NCBI RefSeq assembly: GCF_028898945.1
Contig: NZ_CP118607.1
Coordinates: forward strand, 2,590,001-2,654,000
Direction: 5' to 3'
Length of the DNA: 64,000 nucleotides
From: Pseudomonas sp. PSKL.D1
Lineage (GTDB): Bacteria; Pseudomonadota; Gammaproteobacteria; Pseudomonadales; Pseudomonadaceae
Shown: positions 8,344 to 18,100 of the stretch, in pieces
Position numbering within the stretch: position 1 is the first letter of the stretch
Layout of the letters: the number at the start of each line of letters is the position of its first letter
The notes under the pieces: model-generated
The model's database searches: none
Seen by the model: only the letters and a program-made list of their open reading frames with translations
What the model was told of the DNA's origin: nothing
Program-made: the position numbers and the translations under genes

Positions 8344-10107
8344 ATGGGTGAAGTAGTTTCTTACGTCAGCAAAAACATACTGCTGGATAATGAGATTGAC
8401 GAGCAGGTGGCGGCGCTGATTTCCGCAAAGGAAGTCAAGCTGCCAGACATTAAGTCGCCACTGATTGGCACATACGTCAAGAAAATCGAGGGTACTTACA
8501 ATACGGCGATGGCCAAGTCGGACACGGACCACGCGATCGAATTGTTGTACATCGCGTACAACACGACCCCTCAGGAACACGGTGCCATCCGCGTCAAGAT
8601 TGCCGACATCATGAGTAATCTGATCAAGGCTCAGCAAGAGAGTGAGTCTGCCGTCAAGGATGCCATGCGTGTCGCCAAGACCATCGGCGATAAGCTGAAG
8701 ACATACATGCCTGACTGGATGGATGTGAAAGAAGGTAATGATGCAGCGGAGATCAAGGGGTATGTCACTGAAGACCTGCTGAAACTGGCGAAAGATGTCG
8801 CCAGCGCTGCAACGGGCGTCAAGACAAAACTGATGACCATTGCGGCACGCTACGACCAGATTCTTGCCGACATCGTGGAAGCGACGGCCAACAGCGAGAT
8901 CGCGATGAGTGATGCCATCAAGGCGAACGAAGCGATCAAGCAGGAAATTGTTGAAACCAAAGCGCGCGCCAAACAGCTGGACTCTCTGGTCAAAGACTTG
9001 CAAGCGCAGGTCGCCCGCTTTGACAAGCTGGCAGCCGATTATGGCAAACAGGCGAAAAGCGCAGAAAAAAAGGCGTTCATCGGCTCGTTGATCGGCGGGA
9101 TCACCGGTGTCATTTCCAGTGTAATACCTGTTGCCGGCATGATCGCAGGCCCGATCGGGTCGGCGGTGTCCGCGGGCTCCCAAGGTAAACCTGTGGCCAA
9201 TAGCGGTGCGGGTAGCACTGACCCCAACATCGCAGTGCAAAAGTCCGAAATAGAGGGGAAACGCAACGCCCAGCAAGCAGTTGTGACCGAGAGCAAGAAC
9301 GCGGTCGAACAGCTGGCAAAGGAGCTGGAGAACCCAACCAGTGAAGCTCACAAGAATGGCCTGACCGATAGCTTGCAGAAGGCGCAGACCAGGTTGAGTG
9401 AGGAACAAGCCAAGCTGGGCAGCCTGGATGAGCAACTGGGTGCCCTGATACGAAACGTACAGGCGGCGGCCGGTGAGATCACGGCAGACCAGAAGCAACA
9501 GGCCAAGTCGTTGCGAGATCTTGAGGCCCAGATGCTCGAGAACGTAGAAAAGTACGAGAATGCCCGTCGTGAACAGGCCGCGGAGCTGATCGCGATCACC
9601 GTTTTGCTGGACGGCAAACAGACCAAACAGCAGACCATCGAACTGGCGGTACGCTCTCTCAATGTCAGCGTCTCTGCACTGAAACGTACCAAGGAAATTG
9701 TCGAGGAAATTGCCTTCTTCTTCAAATCGTTCGCTGACTTCATGCAAGTCATTATCGATGAGGCCACGGTGCGTGTAGGACATTATGAAGAGGCCGCTGG
9801 CAAAGAGACACTGCGTAAAAATTATCTAAATGGGTTGGTAGAAAGTACAGACCGCTTCTTCGTTACCCAGGCCGCGCAGTGGATGGCGGTAAACGTGGTG
9901 GCTGACCAGTTTGTGCAGGTGTTCAACAATGGCTGGAGCAAGTTGAACAAACTCTCGGGCAAGTATATCCAGGGGCATGAGCTCGAGGCTTATCTCGAGC
10001 AGGCCTCCAACCAACTTAAAATGATTGCCGCCAAGCGCGAGTCGACGGCCAATCAGCGGATTACATCGCTGCAAAACTACCGTGAAGAAGTGAAACAGCA
10101 AGCGTAA
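8344..10107 (+). CDS. Large helical protein resembling alpha-pore-forming toxin subunits (component 1)
   Basis: 587 residues from the ATG at 8344, which is preceded by AAAGGTGA; an earlier in-frame ATG at 8245 lacks a ribosome site. The predicted structure is almost wholly helical: a conserved N-terminal segment (LPDIKSPLIGTYVKKIEGTY, residues 33-52), long coiled-coil stretches (~85-240), a hydrophobic Gly-rich segment at ~245-278, a second coiled coil (~300-415) and a C-terminal helical region with FFVTQAAQWMAVNVV. Two long helices around a membrane hairpin are the layout of ClyA/HBL/Nhe/Xax-type toxins, which also often lack signal peptides. It is clearly paralogous to the protein at 10915. 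The family identity and toxin role are inference. Confidence 0.6.
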   Translation: MGEVVSYVSKNILLDNEIDEQVAALISAKEVKLPDIKSPLIGTYVKKIEGTYNTAMAKSDTDHAIELLYIAYNTTPQEHGAIRVKIADIMSNLIKAQQESESAVKDAMRVAKTIGDKLKTYMPDWMDVKEGNDAAEIKGYVTEDLLKLAKDVASAATGVKTKLMTIAARYDQILADIVEATANSEIAMSDAIKANEAIKQEIVETKARAKQLDSLVKDLQAQVARFDKLAADYGKQAKSAEKKAFIGSLIGGITGVISSVIPVAGMIAGPIGSAVSAGSQGKPVANSGAGSTDPNIAVQKSEIEGKRNAQQAVVTESKNAVEQLAKELENPTSEAHKNGLTDSLQKAQTRLSEEQAKLGSLDEQLGALIRNVQAAAGEITADQKQQAKSLRDLEAQMLENVEKYENARREQAAELIAITVLLDGKQTKQQTIELAVRSLNVSVSALKRTKEIVEEIAFFFKSFADFMQVIIDEATVRVGHYEEAAGKETLRKNYLNGLVESTDRFFVTQAAQWMAVNVVADQFVQVFNNGWSKLNKLSGKYIQGHELEAYLEQASNQLKMIAAKRESTANQRITSLQNYREEVKQQA

Positions 10108-10125
10108 AACTGGCGGTGAAGGCGG

Positions 10126-10151
10126 CAGAACTACCCAAACGGGTAGTTCTG
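10126..10151 (+). terminator. Intrinsic terminator/attenuator within the toxin-like locus
   Basis: A perfect 11-bp stem (CAGAACTACCC at 10126-10136, GGGTAGTTCTG at 10141-10151) with an AAAC loop, followed by TTTTA. It sits 18 bases after the first helical gene and before the exported middle gene, so it should end or reduce transcription of the downstream pair. Confidence 0.8.
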
Positions 10152-10240
10152 TTTTACAAGACTGCGCGCTACCACTCCATGTGGGGTGCGACGGAACCTT
10201 TTGCAGTATTCAATTTTGCGGCGGGTAGAGTGAGTGGTGT

Positions 10241-10894
10241 ATGTCAACTACAAAGCAGTGGGGGCAGTCATTGTTGCTGGCTGCCGGGTGCACGATGAGT
10301 GCACCGGTGATAGCGAACGTGGGCAAGGAACTCCCCTTTACACTGGAGCCGAGCAACCCGGGGCTTTCATACGAAATGCGCTATTGCGCCGGACGCCTGG
10401 ATGAACTGGAAAACCTCCTGGAAGCCCGGGTATTGCAGCTGGATTATGAGATTTTGAGCAGGAGGGATTACCTCGCGCAGCATAAGAAAAACACGCAGGA
10501 GACGCTGGACGGCACGTTGAGTCTGGGCGAGGAGACAGTGAAAAATTTTTACGCCGCAGCGGTGGAGCGCAATCGTCAAACATTGCGCGACATTGAGAAG
10601 GAACTGGCAGCGATGTCTGAAAAAGATGCGCTTTTGGCAGAAATAAAACAGTTCGAGGGGGATTACGGGCGCCAGGTGACGGACGTACTGGGCCAGTTCG
10701 ATGATTTCACCTTTGAATGGGAGAACTGCTTTCTGGAGGGCGCAGGCCAGGACAGCTGCATGAAAGAAACGCTGCCGATACTTGAGTCTGCGCTGCAGGC
10801 AGGAAAGAAAGTGCTTGACCTTAATCTTAATAAGGTAAAGTTGCTTTCGCATAACGAGCGCTTACAGCCAACTGATGCGTGTCGTGAATTGTGA
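10241..10894 (+). CDS. Small exported helical protein, middle gene of the toxin-like locus
   Basis: A 217-residue precursor. The first ~27 residues form a signal peptide (MSTTKQWGQSLLLAAGCTMS, then APVIA before the likely cut); an AAGC sequence at residues 14-17 could be a poor lipobox, so a lipoprotein is possible. The mature part is charged and mainly helical, with four cysteines (in MRYCAGR, WENCFLE, QDSCMKE and TDACREL) that could form two disulfides in the periplasm. I recognise no family. It ends 20 bases before the third gene, which suggests co-translation with it. A role as an immunity factor, chaperone or third subunit is possible, and nothing in the sequence decides between these. 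Confidence 0.7.
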   Translation: MSTTKQWGQSLLLAAGCTMSAPVIANVGKELPFTLEPSNPGLSYEMRYCAGRLDELENLLEARVLQLDYEILSRRDYLAQHKKNTQETLDGTLSLGEETVKNFYAAAVERNRQTLRDIEKELAAMSEKDALLAEIKQFEGDYGRQVTDVLGQFDDFTFEWENCFLEGAGQDSCMKETLPILESALQAGKKVLDLNLNKVKLLSHNERLQPTDACREL

Positions 10895-10914
10895 GTTTCA
10901 GAGAGGTGAGTGCA

Positions 10915-12651
10915 ATGCGTGCAGCAGAAAATGTTTTGGATTTGGATGAGGTGATTGAAACGCAGATAAAAATACTGTGTGAGGCGCCAACGTTGAAACT
11001 CCCAAGCGCGGATTCGCCCTTGGTCAGCAGTTTCGTGAAAAAAATCGAAGGCAGTTATGACGTGGGCTACATTCGGCAGGATACAGAGCACGTGGTCGAT
11101 TTACTGTCCATCGCTCACGCCGGCACGCCCGAAAAGTATGCATCCATCAGGCGCACTGTTCAAGAAATTATAAATATGATGCTGGATGCTCAGCAGGCCG
11201 GTGAGCGCTCGGTTAACTATGCAATTAAAGTGGCTGATACAGTAGGCGAAAAGCTCAATGAGGTACTGCCTGCATGGTTGAATGCAAAGAAAGGAGGGGG
11301 GGAACAGGTTAAACAGTTTGTGACTGGCGAGTTGCGAACGTTGGCGCAGTATATTGTCCAGGTTGCATCCAACGTCCAGCGCAAGCTGGGAGACCTGGTT
11401 AAAGACTATGACCGCATCGTCGAGGTGTTGGGAACTACGGTGGCCAGGCAAGAGAGCTGGTTGGGTAACGAAATCAGGTCAAGCCGCGAGTTGATGGAGG
11501 AAATCAACGCTGCCGAGGCCCGCAGCCAGAGCCTGCAATCCATGATAATGGCGTTAGAGCGGCAGATTCGAGACTTTGAAAAAAAGGCGGCTGAGTTTGG
11601 CAAGCAAGCGGATGATGCAGAGAGCAGGTCGTTCTGGCAAAAACTGGTTAAGACAATCAGTCAGGTATTAACGGCCGTGCTCCCCACCCAGGCACTTTTT
11701 GGCGCGGGCGCTTCAGGTTCTCAGATTGCAACCGGCGGTGCGGGCACTTCGAACATGTTGGGTAATCCAAATGTCTCGCCGCAAAAGCTGATGGAAAAAA
11801 ACGAACTTGAGAGCCGCATACAAGGGCAGCAGCAAACGCTCGACCAACGTCAGGGGGAGGTTGCCGATTTGCAAACCCGGCTGGCAGCCAGCCAGATTGA
11901 ACGAGAACGCCAGACCCTGGAAGCAAGCCTGGCTCAGGCGCAAGTCGATGCGCGCAAAGCGCAAACCGAACTGAACACGTCGAAGCAGCAACTGGAAAAG
12001 ATGCAGCAGGCGCTTGAAACGGCTGCCAGCAACAGGAAAACCAAGGAACTGACTTTGCGTCAAATGCAACGCAAGATGTTGGATGCTGCGGCCAATTATG
12101 AGGACGTCAGGTGCCGACAAACGGACGAGCTGAGAGCCATCAGCCGATTGCTGGCGGGTAAGCGCACTGAGCATCAACAGGCTGAACTTACGGTGCGTTG
12201 CCTGAACGTCGGCGTTGCCGCGCTTAAACGCTGCAAGGAAATCGCGCTGTCAATTGCATACCTGTATCAGTCGTTCGCTGCGTTCATGGAACTTGTCATC
12301 AGTGAAGCCGAACTGCAGGTGCAAGCCTATGACCATGCGGCTAGCACACCCACCATTCGATCGAATTCTCTCAAAGGGCTGATCCGCATGAGCGACCATT
12401 TTCTGGTCACGCAAGCGGCAGAATGGCTGGCGGTGCAGAGTGTTTCAAACACGAGTGCTGGTGTGTTGAGCGAAAGCTGGGTCAAACTGAACGCCATGAA
12501 CAGTGGGCATTTGGCGGGTGAAAAACTGACGGCCTTCCTGAAACAAGCCTCGGCTAAGTTGCAGCAGATTGCCGATGAGCGAGAGGCGCACTTCAAGCAC
12601 CGCCGTGAGCTGGTGAACGGTTACATTGATGCGCTTGATAAAGGGGCATGA
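10915..12651 (+). CDS. Large helical protein resembling alpha-pore-forming toxin subunits (component 2)
   Basis: 578 residues from the ATG at 10915, preceded by GAGGTGAG; a GTG at 10891 is less likely. It aligns by eye with the 587-residue protein over its length: LPSADSPLVSSFVKKIEGSY matches the N-terminal motif, coiled coils flank a moderately hydrophobic segment (residues ~239-265, KLVKTISQVLTAVLPTQALF), and FLVTQAAEWLAVQSV matches the C-terminal motif. Its hydrophobic segment is shorter and less continuous than that of component 1, as in multi-subunit toxins where only some subunits insert in the membrane. No signal peptide. It is followed by a convergent binding-protein gene. The toxin role is inferred from architecture only. 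Confidence 0.6.
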   Translation: MRAAENVLDLDEVIETQIKILCEAPTLKLPSADSPLVSSFVKKIEGSYDVGYIRQDTEHVVDLLSIAHAGTPEKYASIRRTVQEIINMMLDAQQAGERSVNYAIKVADTVGEKLNEVLPAWLNAKKGGGEQVKQFVTGELRTLAQYIVQVASNVQRKLGDLVKDYDRIVEVLGTTVARQESWLGNEIRSSRELMEEINAAEARSQSLQSMIMALERQIRDFEKKAAEFGKQADDAESRSFWQKLVKTISQVLTAVLPTQALFGAGASGSQIATGGAGTSNMLGNPNVSPQKLMEKNELESRIQGQQQTLDQRQGEVADLQTRLAASQIERERQTLEASLAQAQVDARKAQTELNTSKQQLEKMQQALETAASNRKTKELTLRQMQRKMLDAAANYEDVRCRQTDELRAISRLLAGKRTEHQQAELTVRCLNVGVAALKRCKEIALSIAYLYQSFAAFMELVISEAELQVQAYDHAASTPTIRSNSLKGLIRMSDHFLVTQAAEWLAVQSVSNTSAGVLSESWVKLNAMNSGHLAGEKLTAFLKQASAKLQQIADEREAHFKHRRELVNGYIDALDKGA

Positions 12652-12699
12652 CGTGCCTGTACGCATCGGTCATGCCCATTGGGGGAGGCTCAACAGGTT

Positions 12700-13704
12700 T
12701 CAGTGTTTTGCTTCAACTCTGGCCGCAACTTGCGCGGGCACCCAGGCCTTCCACACCTCGGGGTGATCGCGCACAAAGGCCTGCGCGGCCTTTTCGGGAG
12801 CCAAGCGTTGTTTATTCATTTGGGCCAGTGTCTGGTTCAGCAACTCAATTGGCAAGTCCACGTTGTTGAACATCGCCACAAGGTCGGGGTAGGTCTCATG
12901 AAAGGCTCTGGATACGCCGATAGACAATTTGGCCCGCAGTGATTCGCTGCCCCGGGGGGCTGGGTTGCTCGCGTCAGTCAGCGTCGCCCACGCCTGGGCA
13001 TCGAATGCCGGCTCCTGCAAGCGGACCAGCTTGTGGCGCCCCATCAGCGGCGTGGGGCTCCAGTAGTAGAACAGCACCGGTTTACCCCGTCGGATGGCCG
13101 AATCAATCTCGGCATCCAGAGCAGCACCGGTGCCACTGCGAAAGTTGTTGTACAGGCCTTCGAGCCCATAGGCCTTGAGCTTTTGGCTGTTGACGATCTC
13201 GGACGTCCAGCCACTGGGGCTGTTGAGAAAGCGGCCTTTACCAGGCGCCTCAGGGTCGTTGAACACGCTGGGGTAACGTTTCAGGTCATCGACGGTTTTC
13301 AGGTCGGGTGCCAGCGGCTTGATGCCGCGCTCGGGGTCGCCCTCGATGACGTAGGCGGGTACCCACCAGCCCTCGTTGGCGTTTTTCACCGTATCGCCCA
13401 AGGCATACACCTGGCCCGCCTGCTCGGCTTTGACCCACGCCGGGCTGCGACCGGCCCATTCTTCGGCAATCACCTGGATGTCATTGCGCGCCAAGGCCAT
13501 CTCCAGGCTGACGGTGCTGCCGGGTAGGGTATCGGTGGTGTAGCCATAACCACGCTCCACGATCAGGCGCAGGATTTCAGTGGTCAACGCCCCGCTTTCC
13601 CAGGTGAGGGCGCCGAAGTGGATAGGCGCGCGCTCCTGGCCGTTGGCGCTGACCAGGCCCACGGCAAGCAACACGCCGGCCAGTAACGTCGAGATGCTCT
13701 TCAT
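12700..13704 (-). CDS. Orphan glycine betaine/choline-type ABC substrate-binding protein (OpuAC family)
   Basis: A 334-residue precursor with a signal peptide (MKSISTLLAGVLLAVGLVSA), then an OpuAC/ProX-type periplasmic binding fold: GALTWESGALTTEILRLI near the start, PSGWTSEIVNSQKLKAYG in the middle and VLFYYWSPTPLMGRHKLVRL toward the end. The aromatic residues in the last motif are the kind that cage quaternary ammonium groups. No permease or ATPase gene accompanies it. Pseudomonas is known to have orphan binding proteins (CaiX, BetX) that share the CbcWV transporter, and this could be another; its ligand cannot be read from the sequence. The ATG at 13704 has a GGGG site upstream. Confidence 0.85.
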   Translation of the reverse strand: MKSISTLLAGVLLAVGLVSANGQERAPIHFGALTWESGALTTEILRLIVERGYGYTTDTLPGSTVSLEMALARNDIQVIAEEWAGRSPAWVKAEQAGQVYALGDTVKNANEGWWVPAYVIEGDPERGIKPLAPDLKTVDDLKRYPSVFNDPEAPGKGRFLNSPSGWTSEIVNSQKLKAYGLEGLYNNFRSGTGAALDAEIDSAIRRGKPVLFYYWSPTPLMGRHKLVRLQEPAFDAQAWATLTDASNPAPRGSESLRAKLSIGVSRAFHETYPDLVAMFNNVDLPIELLNQTLAQMNKQRLAPEKAAQAFVRDHPEVWKAWVPAQVAARVEAKH

Positions 13705-13841
13705 CAACTACCCCACACATTGCCACATTGAGGATCGGCCAAGTGTAGACGACCGCAACCGGCCAGCAGGAACGGCTTCTGTCTGATGCCTTGGGTGAGG
13801 GTTTGCAAGGCTCACGGGCTTCACACCAAGGGCTCTTGAAG

Positions 13842-15782
13842 ATGAAGTTCGATCTGGATTTTGTGTACTACCGAAACTTCACATTTGACGGAAGTTTCCA
13901 TATCCGTTGCATCGGTGACGACCTGGGCAAGGTCAAGTCCATCCGTTACCTGCTGGAGCGTAAAGCGCCGGACGGTGCAATTGAGCACCTCGATGGCCTG
14001 ACCGTGCCGTCACAGGCGGGCAGTGGCAAGGTCGTGAACCATGGCTGCCCCGCATCATTGTCTTGCGAGGCGCAAGCGGGTACTTACCTGATTACACCGC
14101 ATGTCACATTCGTTGAAAGTGCGGTGCTAGCCATGGACCTGGAGGGCGATGAGCACGCCATTTTGCGCAAGGGGCCCTACACCCTTGAGGTCAAGGAGGG
14201 GGAGCTGAAACGGAGTATGCTGCAGGCCCTGCCAGTGGCTCAGGCGCCATCGCGGCGCAGGCGGGCGCTGCAATCGATGCACGCCAATGCATTCCCTTAT
14301 CGACCCGAAGGGTACCCTTACCCCGCACTTATCGTGGTGTTCGAGCATGATGGCTTCGCCCGGTTCATGGCTGACCTGGACCGCGCATCAGGTTCATCGC
14401 TGGCGCGCTACTGGCCAGACCTTGCCACGGTCATTACCGCCCGACCCTTCCTTGACCCCGAGGAGCGCGATGACCCGGGACTGCAGGTGCTCGCCAATCA
14501 TTACTGGATCGAGCAGCCACCCAGCATGCTCAACGATACCTTTGTTGCCCTGATCCAGACGCTCGAGGCGCTCGACTATGTAAAGGAGACAGCCCTGCTG
14601 CCGCCGCCGCTCGAACCGGGCAATCTGCTCGCGGCGGGCGCTGCAGCCGTTATTGCCACGTTGATCACCGGCGTGGCCTGGGTCGCTGGCACCAACGCCT
14701 ACGAAGACGCCCAGCCAACGCCGGACTTCGAGGCACTGCAACGTTATCTGGAGGAGCCAGGCAGCAAGGACAAAGGGCTGAACATTCGCAAGGCCTGGGA
14801 AGCAGGGGCTACCGGCAGAGGGGTGCGCGTGCACTTTTCCGATGCCGGCCTGCACGCCAGCCATGAAGACCTGCGAGCCAACCCGAAACTGAAGGTTATC
14901 CCGCCTGCGGTGAACAGCGACAAGGAGCATGGCACGGCATCGGTGGGCATTTTGCTGGCACGTGACAACGGTTTCGGCATGACCGGCATCTGCCATGGGG
15001 CCGAACTGTACGTGTACGACAACCGGGCCACCGATGCCCAGGGTTTTTCCCAGACGCTGAAAAAGCTGCTGGCTTACGTCAGGCCTGGCGATATCGTGGC
15101 GGTGAACCGGCAGACAGCCAACTTCAATGTGCTGGGCACATACCTGCCATCGTTGCATGACCACGCCTGGTGGGAGGCTACCAAGGCCCTGACAGAACGT
15201 GGAGCCGTGGTGCTGAATGCCGCTTGCAACGGTACCTGGCAAAGCGACCCAAACATGGGCACCACCAAGGGATACGGTGTGGACCTGTCGCAGGTCGCCT
15301 TTTTCAACGAGCACGGAGATGTCAATGCCATCCTGGTGGGTGCCAGCCATTCGTGGGATGGCATGCCCCACCAATACTCAAACTACAACTATCGCCACCG
15401 CATGCTCAATGCCTGGGGTGACAGCGTTGCAACCACAGGGTACGGCGCGCTGCAGGAAAAGGACGGCCACGACCGCGACTACACCGACAGTTTTGGCGGT
15501 ACCTCCAGCGCCACACCGCTGGTAACCGGCGCGTTGGCGCTGATCCAGTCCTACGCCATCGAGCAGCATCACCTGTACTTGAATGCTGACCAGATGCACC
15601 TGCTGGTGATGAAGTCAGGCTACAAGGATGCCACCCTGCCCGACACTGACCGCTTGCCGATGGGCGCCCGGCCAAATGTGCTGGGCGCCCTGGTGCTGCT
15701 GGACCAGATTCTTCAGGCTGGCCGTTTCCACCTTCCGGACGACGGCTACTGCGTTGACGATGACTGCACCGCTAAAGGTTAG
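13842..15782 (+). CDS. S8 (subtilisin-like) serine peptidase without signal peptide
   Basis: A 646-residue protein. The catalytic triad is complete: D334 in VHFSDAG, H363 in [11 protein letters not shown] and S555 in [16 protein letters not shown]. The first ~320 residues are an unfamiliar N-terminal region containing an Ala-rich hydrophobic segment at about 262-283 that could cross or touch a membrane. There is no Sec signal at the N terminus, so the enzyme either stays in the cytoplasm or leaves by another route. The C terminus is short and ends in [12 protein letters not shown]. The ATG at 13842 gives [10 protein letters not shown]; an upstream ATG at 13791 is in frame. The stop overlaps that of the convergent chemoreceptor. 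Confidence 0.85.
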   Translation: MKFDLDFVYYRNFTFDGSFHIRCIGDDLGKVKSIRYLLERKAPDGAIEHLDGLTVPSQAGSGKVVNHGCPASLSCEAQAGTYLITPHVTFVESAVLAMDLEGDEHAILRKGPYTLEVKEGELKRSMLQALPVAQAPSRRRRALQSMHANAFPYRPEGYPYPALIVVFEHDGFARFMADLDRASGSSLARYWPDLATVITARPFLDPEERDDPGLQVLANHYWIEQPPSMLNDTFVALIQTLEALDYVKETALLPPPLEPGNLLAAGAAAVIATLITGVAWVAGTNAYEDAQPTPDFEALQRYLEEPGSKDKGLNIRKAWEAGATGRGVRVHFSDAGLHASHEDLRANPKLKVIPPAVNSDKEHGTASVGILLARDNGFGMTGICHGAELYVYDNRATDAQGFSQTLKKLLAYVRPGDIVAVNRQTANFNVLGTYLPSLHDHAWWEATKALTERGAVVLNAACNGTWQSDPNMGTTKGYGVDLSQVAFFNEHGDVNAILVGASHSWDGMPHQYSNYNYRHRMLNAWGDSVATTGYGALQEKDGHDRDYTDSFGGTSSATPLVTGALALIQSYAIEQHHLYLNADQMHLLVMKSGYKDATLPDTDRLPMGARPNVLGALVLLDQILQAGRFHLPDDGYCVDDDCTAKG

Positions 15783-17923
15783 ACCCGGAACTGGTCCATC
15801 AAGGCCTGTTGCTGGTTGGCCAGGCTGTTCAGGGATTGGCTGACCCGCGCCGATTCGTTTGCCTGCCCCGAGAGCGATTCGGTGACATCACGGATGGTGG
15901 CAACGTTGCTGTTGATCTCTTCGGCCACCGCGCTCTGTTCCTCGGCGGCCGAGGCGATCTGCAGGTTCATGTCGGTGATCACGCTCACTGCCTGGCCGAT
16001 GCGCTGCAGCGCCGTGACCGCTTGACCAACCTGTTCGACACCGCCCTGGGCCTGGCGGTGGCTGTTGTCCATGGCACCGACCACTTCGCGGGTACCGGTT
16101 TGCAGCGCTTCGATCACCTGACGGGTTTCTTCCACCGATTCCTGGGTACGTTGTGCCAGGTTGCGCACTTCGTCCGCCACCACGGCAAAGCCGCGGCCTG
16201 CTTCACCGGCACGGGCTGCCTCGATGGCGGCGTTCAGGGCCAGTAGGTTGGTCTGCTCGGCAATTGAACGGATCACTTCAAGCACCGAACCGATCTTCTC
16301 GCTGTTTTGCGCAAGGCCTTGGACCTCGGCCATGGCCTGGCTCATGTCGGCGGCCAGGGTATCGATGCTGCGGGTGGTGCGGTCGATCACCGCCAGGCCT
16401 TCACGGGTAGCCTGGTCGGCTTCGCGTGCGGCCTGGGCTGCCTGGGCGGCGCTGCGGGCGACGTCCTGGGCCGTGGCGCTCATTTCGTGGGACGCGGTGG
16501 CCACCTGGTCAACCTGGCGGTACTGCTGCTCCATGCCCGCACTGGTTTCGCTGGCAATGGCCGAAGACTGGTCGGCCGTGCCGCGGGCCGCCTGTACCGA
16601 GCGTTTGACCTCGGCAATGGTTGGCTGCAGCTTGTCCAGGAAGCGGTTGAACCAGCCGGCCAGCTCGCCCAGTTCGTCACGTTTGTCGTAGGTCAGGCGC
16701 CGGGTCAGGTCGCCTTCGCCACTGGCAATGTCCTTAAGCATGGCGGCCACCCCGAGGATCGGCCGGGTGACGCCACGGGCCATCAGCCACACCAGCAGCA
16801 GGCCGACGATGGCGGCGACCACGCCCAGGGCCAGTTGCAGCAGGGTGCCGCTGGTGTTCAGGGTGTCCATTTCCTGCTTCAAGGCTTCGGCCGGGCCGGT
16901 GAGTGCGTTTTCAGGCACATCCAGCAGCACGCCCCAGTGCTGGGCCCCCGGGATCGGCTGGAACGCGGCGAGCACTTTCAGGTGTTGCTGGTCGTGGTGA
17001 ACGGTCAACTGGCCCGCGGCCAGCTTGCGCACCAGCTCGGCCCCCAGGCTCGGGTCGACCTGGCTCAGGCGCTGGGCCAGCTTGCCGGCGTCGGCGCTGT
17101 AGCCGGCCAGCAAGCCTGCCGGGCTGAGAATGCCGACCGTGGTGCGGCCTTCGTACAGGCTGCGGCTTGCATCCTGGCTAAGGGCCTGCAAGCTGTTGAG
17201 GTTGATGTCGATGGACAGGGTGGCGATGACCTTGCCGTCGACAGCCAGCGGGAAGACGATGCTGGTCATCAGCACGCGCTGGCCGTCGATGTCATAGAAG
17301 TAGGGCTCGACCACGCACACGTTGCCGCTGCTGCGCGGGCACACCCACCAGGTGTTGGCGGGCTGGCCGCTGGGGCCGATCGCGGTGTTGGCCATGTCGC
17401 TTTCGGGTAGCGCCATGGCGGTCAGCTGACCGGCACGCGGTTGCGACCAGTAAAGGGCGAAGCGGCCGGTTTCGTTGCTGCCCAGTTCCGGCTGGTTGGC
17501 GAACAGGCTGTCCTTGTTGTCCAGGGCGTTGGGCTCGAACACCAGCGACAGGCCCAGCAGCTCGGGGTTGGCCTGTAACGCGGCGCGTACCTGGCGGGTC
17601 ATGTCCTCACGCAGGTCGAAGGCATCCAGAAAGCGCTTTTCGGCCTGCTCGCGCAGGAACAGCACCTGGCGGGCGAAACCCGCGCCGTACTGATAGGCAT
17701 CCATGAACTGACGGCGAATGTTCAGCGCTTGCACTTCGCCCTGCGACTCGATGCGCGCCTGCGCCGCGTCACCAAGCATCTGCATGCTCTTGGCTTTTAC
17801 CAGTTCCGAGCTGTGGCCCATGCGGTAAAGCGAGAGGCCGACGAGGAGGGTGACGATGGTGGCCAGGCACAGGCCGGCAAGCAGGGTGATTTTCCACTGG
17901 ATGGAAAGTTGTCGCAGAGGCAT
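15779..17923 (-). CDS. Methyl-accepting chemotaxis protein with periplasmic Cache-type sensor
   Basis: 714 residues. A first membrane helix ([20 protein letters not shown]) is followed by a ~330-residue periplasmic region. Its sequence ([42 protein letters not shown]) is typical of double-Cache ligand-binding domains. A second membrane helix at ~365-385 leads to HAMP and then the cytoplasmic signalling domain, whose tip contains [20 protein letters not shown]. Cache chemoreceptors in Pseudomonas often sense amino acids, organic acids or amines, but the ligand here is not deducible. The neighbouring antiporter starts 177 bases away on the other strand. Confidence 0.93.
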   Translation of the reverse strand: MPLRQLSIQWKITLLAGLCLATIVTLLVGLSLYRMGHSSELVKAKSMQMLGDAAQARIESQGEVQALNIRRQFMDAYQYGAGFARQVLFLREQAEKRFLDAFDLREDMTRQVRAALQANPELLGLSLVFEPNALDNKDSLFANQPELGSNETGRFALYWSQPRAGQLTAMALPESDMANTAIGPSGQPANTWWVCPRSSGNVCVVEPYFYDIDGQRVLMTSIVFPLAVDGKVIATLSIDINLNSLQALSQDASRSLYEGRTTVGILSPAGLLAGYSADAGKLAQRLSQVDPSLGAELVRKLAAGQLTVHHDQQHLKVLAAFQPIPGAQHWGVLLDVPENALTGPAEALKQEMDTLNTSGTLLQLALGVVAAIVGLLLVWLMARGVTRPILGVAAMLKDIASGEGDLTRRLTYDKRDELGELAGWFNRFLDKLQPTIAEVKRSVQAARGTADQSSAIASETSAGMEQQYRQVDQVATASHEMSATAQDVARSAAQAAQAAREADQATREGLAVIDRTTRSIDTLAADMSQAMAEVQGLAQNSEKIGSVLEVIRSIAEQTNLLALNAAIEAARAGEAGRGFAVVADEVRNLAQRTQESVEETRQVIEALQTGTREVVGAMDNSHRQAQGGVEQVGQAVTALQRIGQAVSVITDMNLQIASAAEEQSAVAEEINSNVATIRDVTESLSGQANESARVSQSLNSLANQQQALMDQFRV

Positions 17924-18100
17924 GGGATGAATCCCTTGTAATTGGAATATGGCTGACGTTTATGTCGGCATGTGCGGATTTTTCTTTATTCAAACGTTCA
18001 ATTTAAATGGCCGGCCCGGATAAAATGGCGCTTTTGACATCTACCGCCCACTGCTGCACAGTGCGCGCTTTTTTTCGTTGTTTATGAGGTATGTAAAACC

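Noticed and set aside
8200..9783. Long open frame on the minus strand across the first toxin-like gene
   Set aside because: The sense gene has a ribosome site, paralogue and coherent domains; the antisense product is compositionally odd and is a shadow of high-GC codon bias.
10254..10291. Lipobox calling the middle toxin-locus protein a lipoprotein
   Set aside because: AAGC has Ala at -3, a poor lipobox, and a normal Sec cut after VIA is equally plausible; left open in the gene entry.
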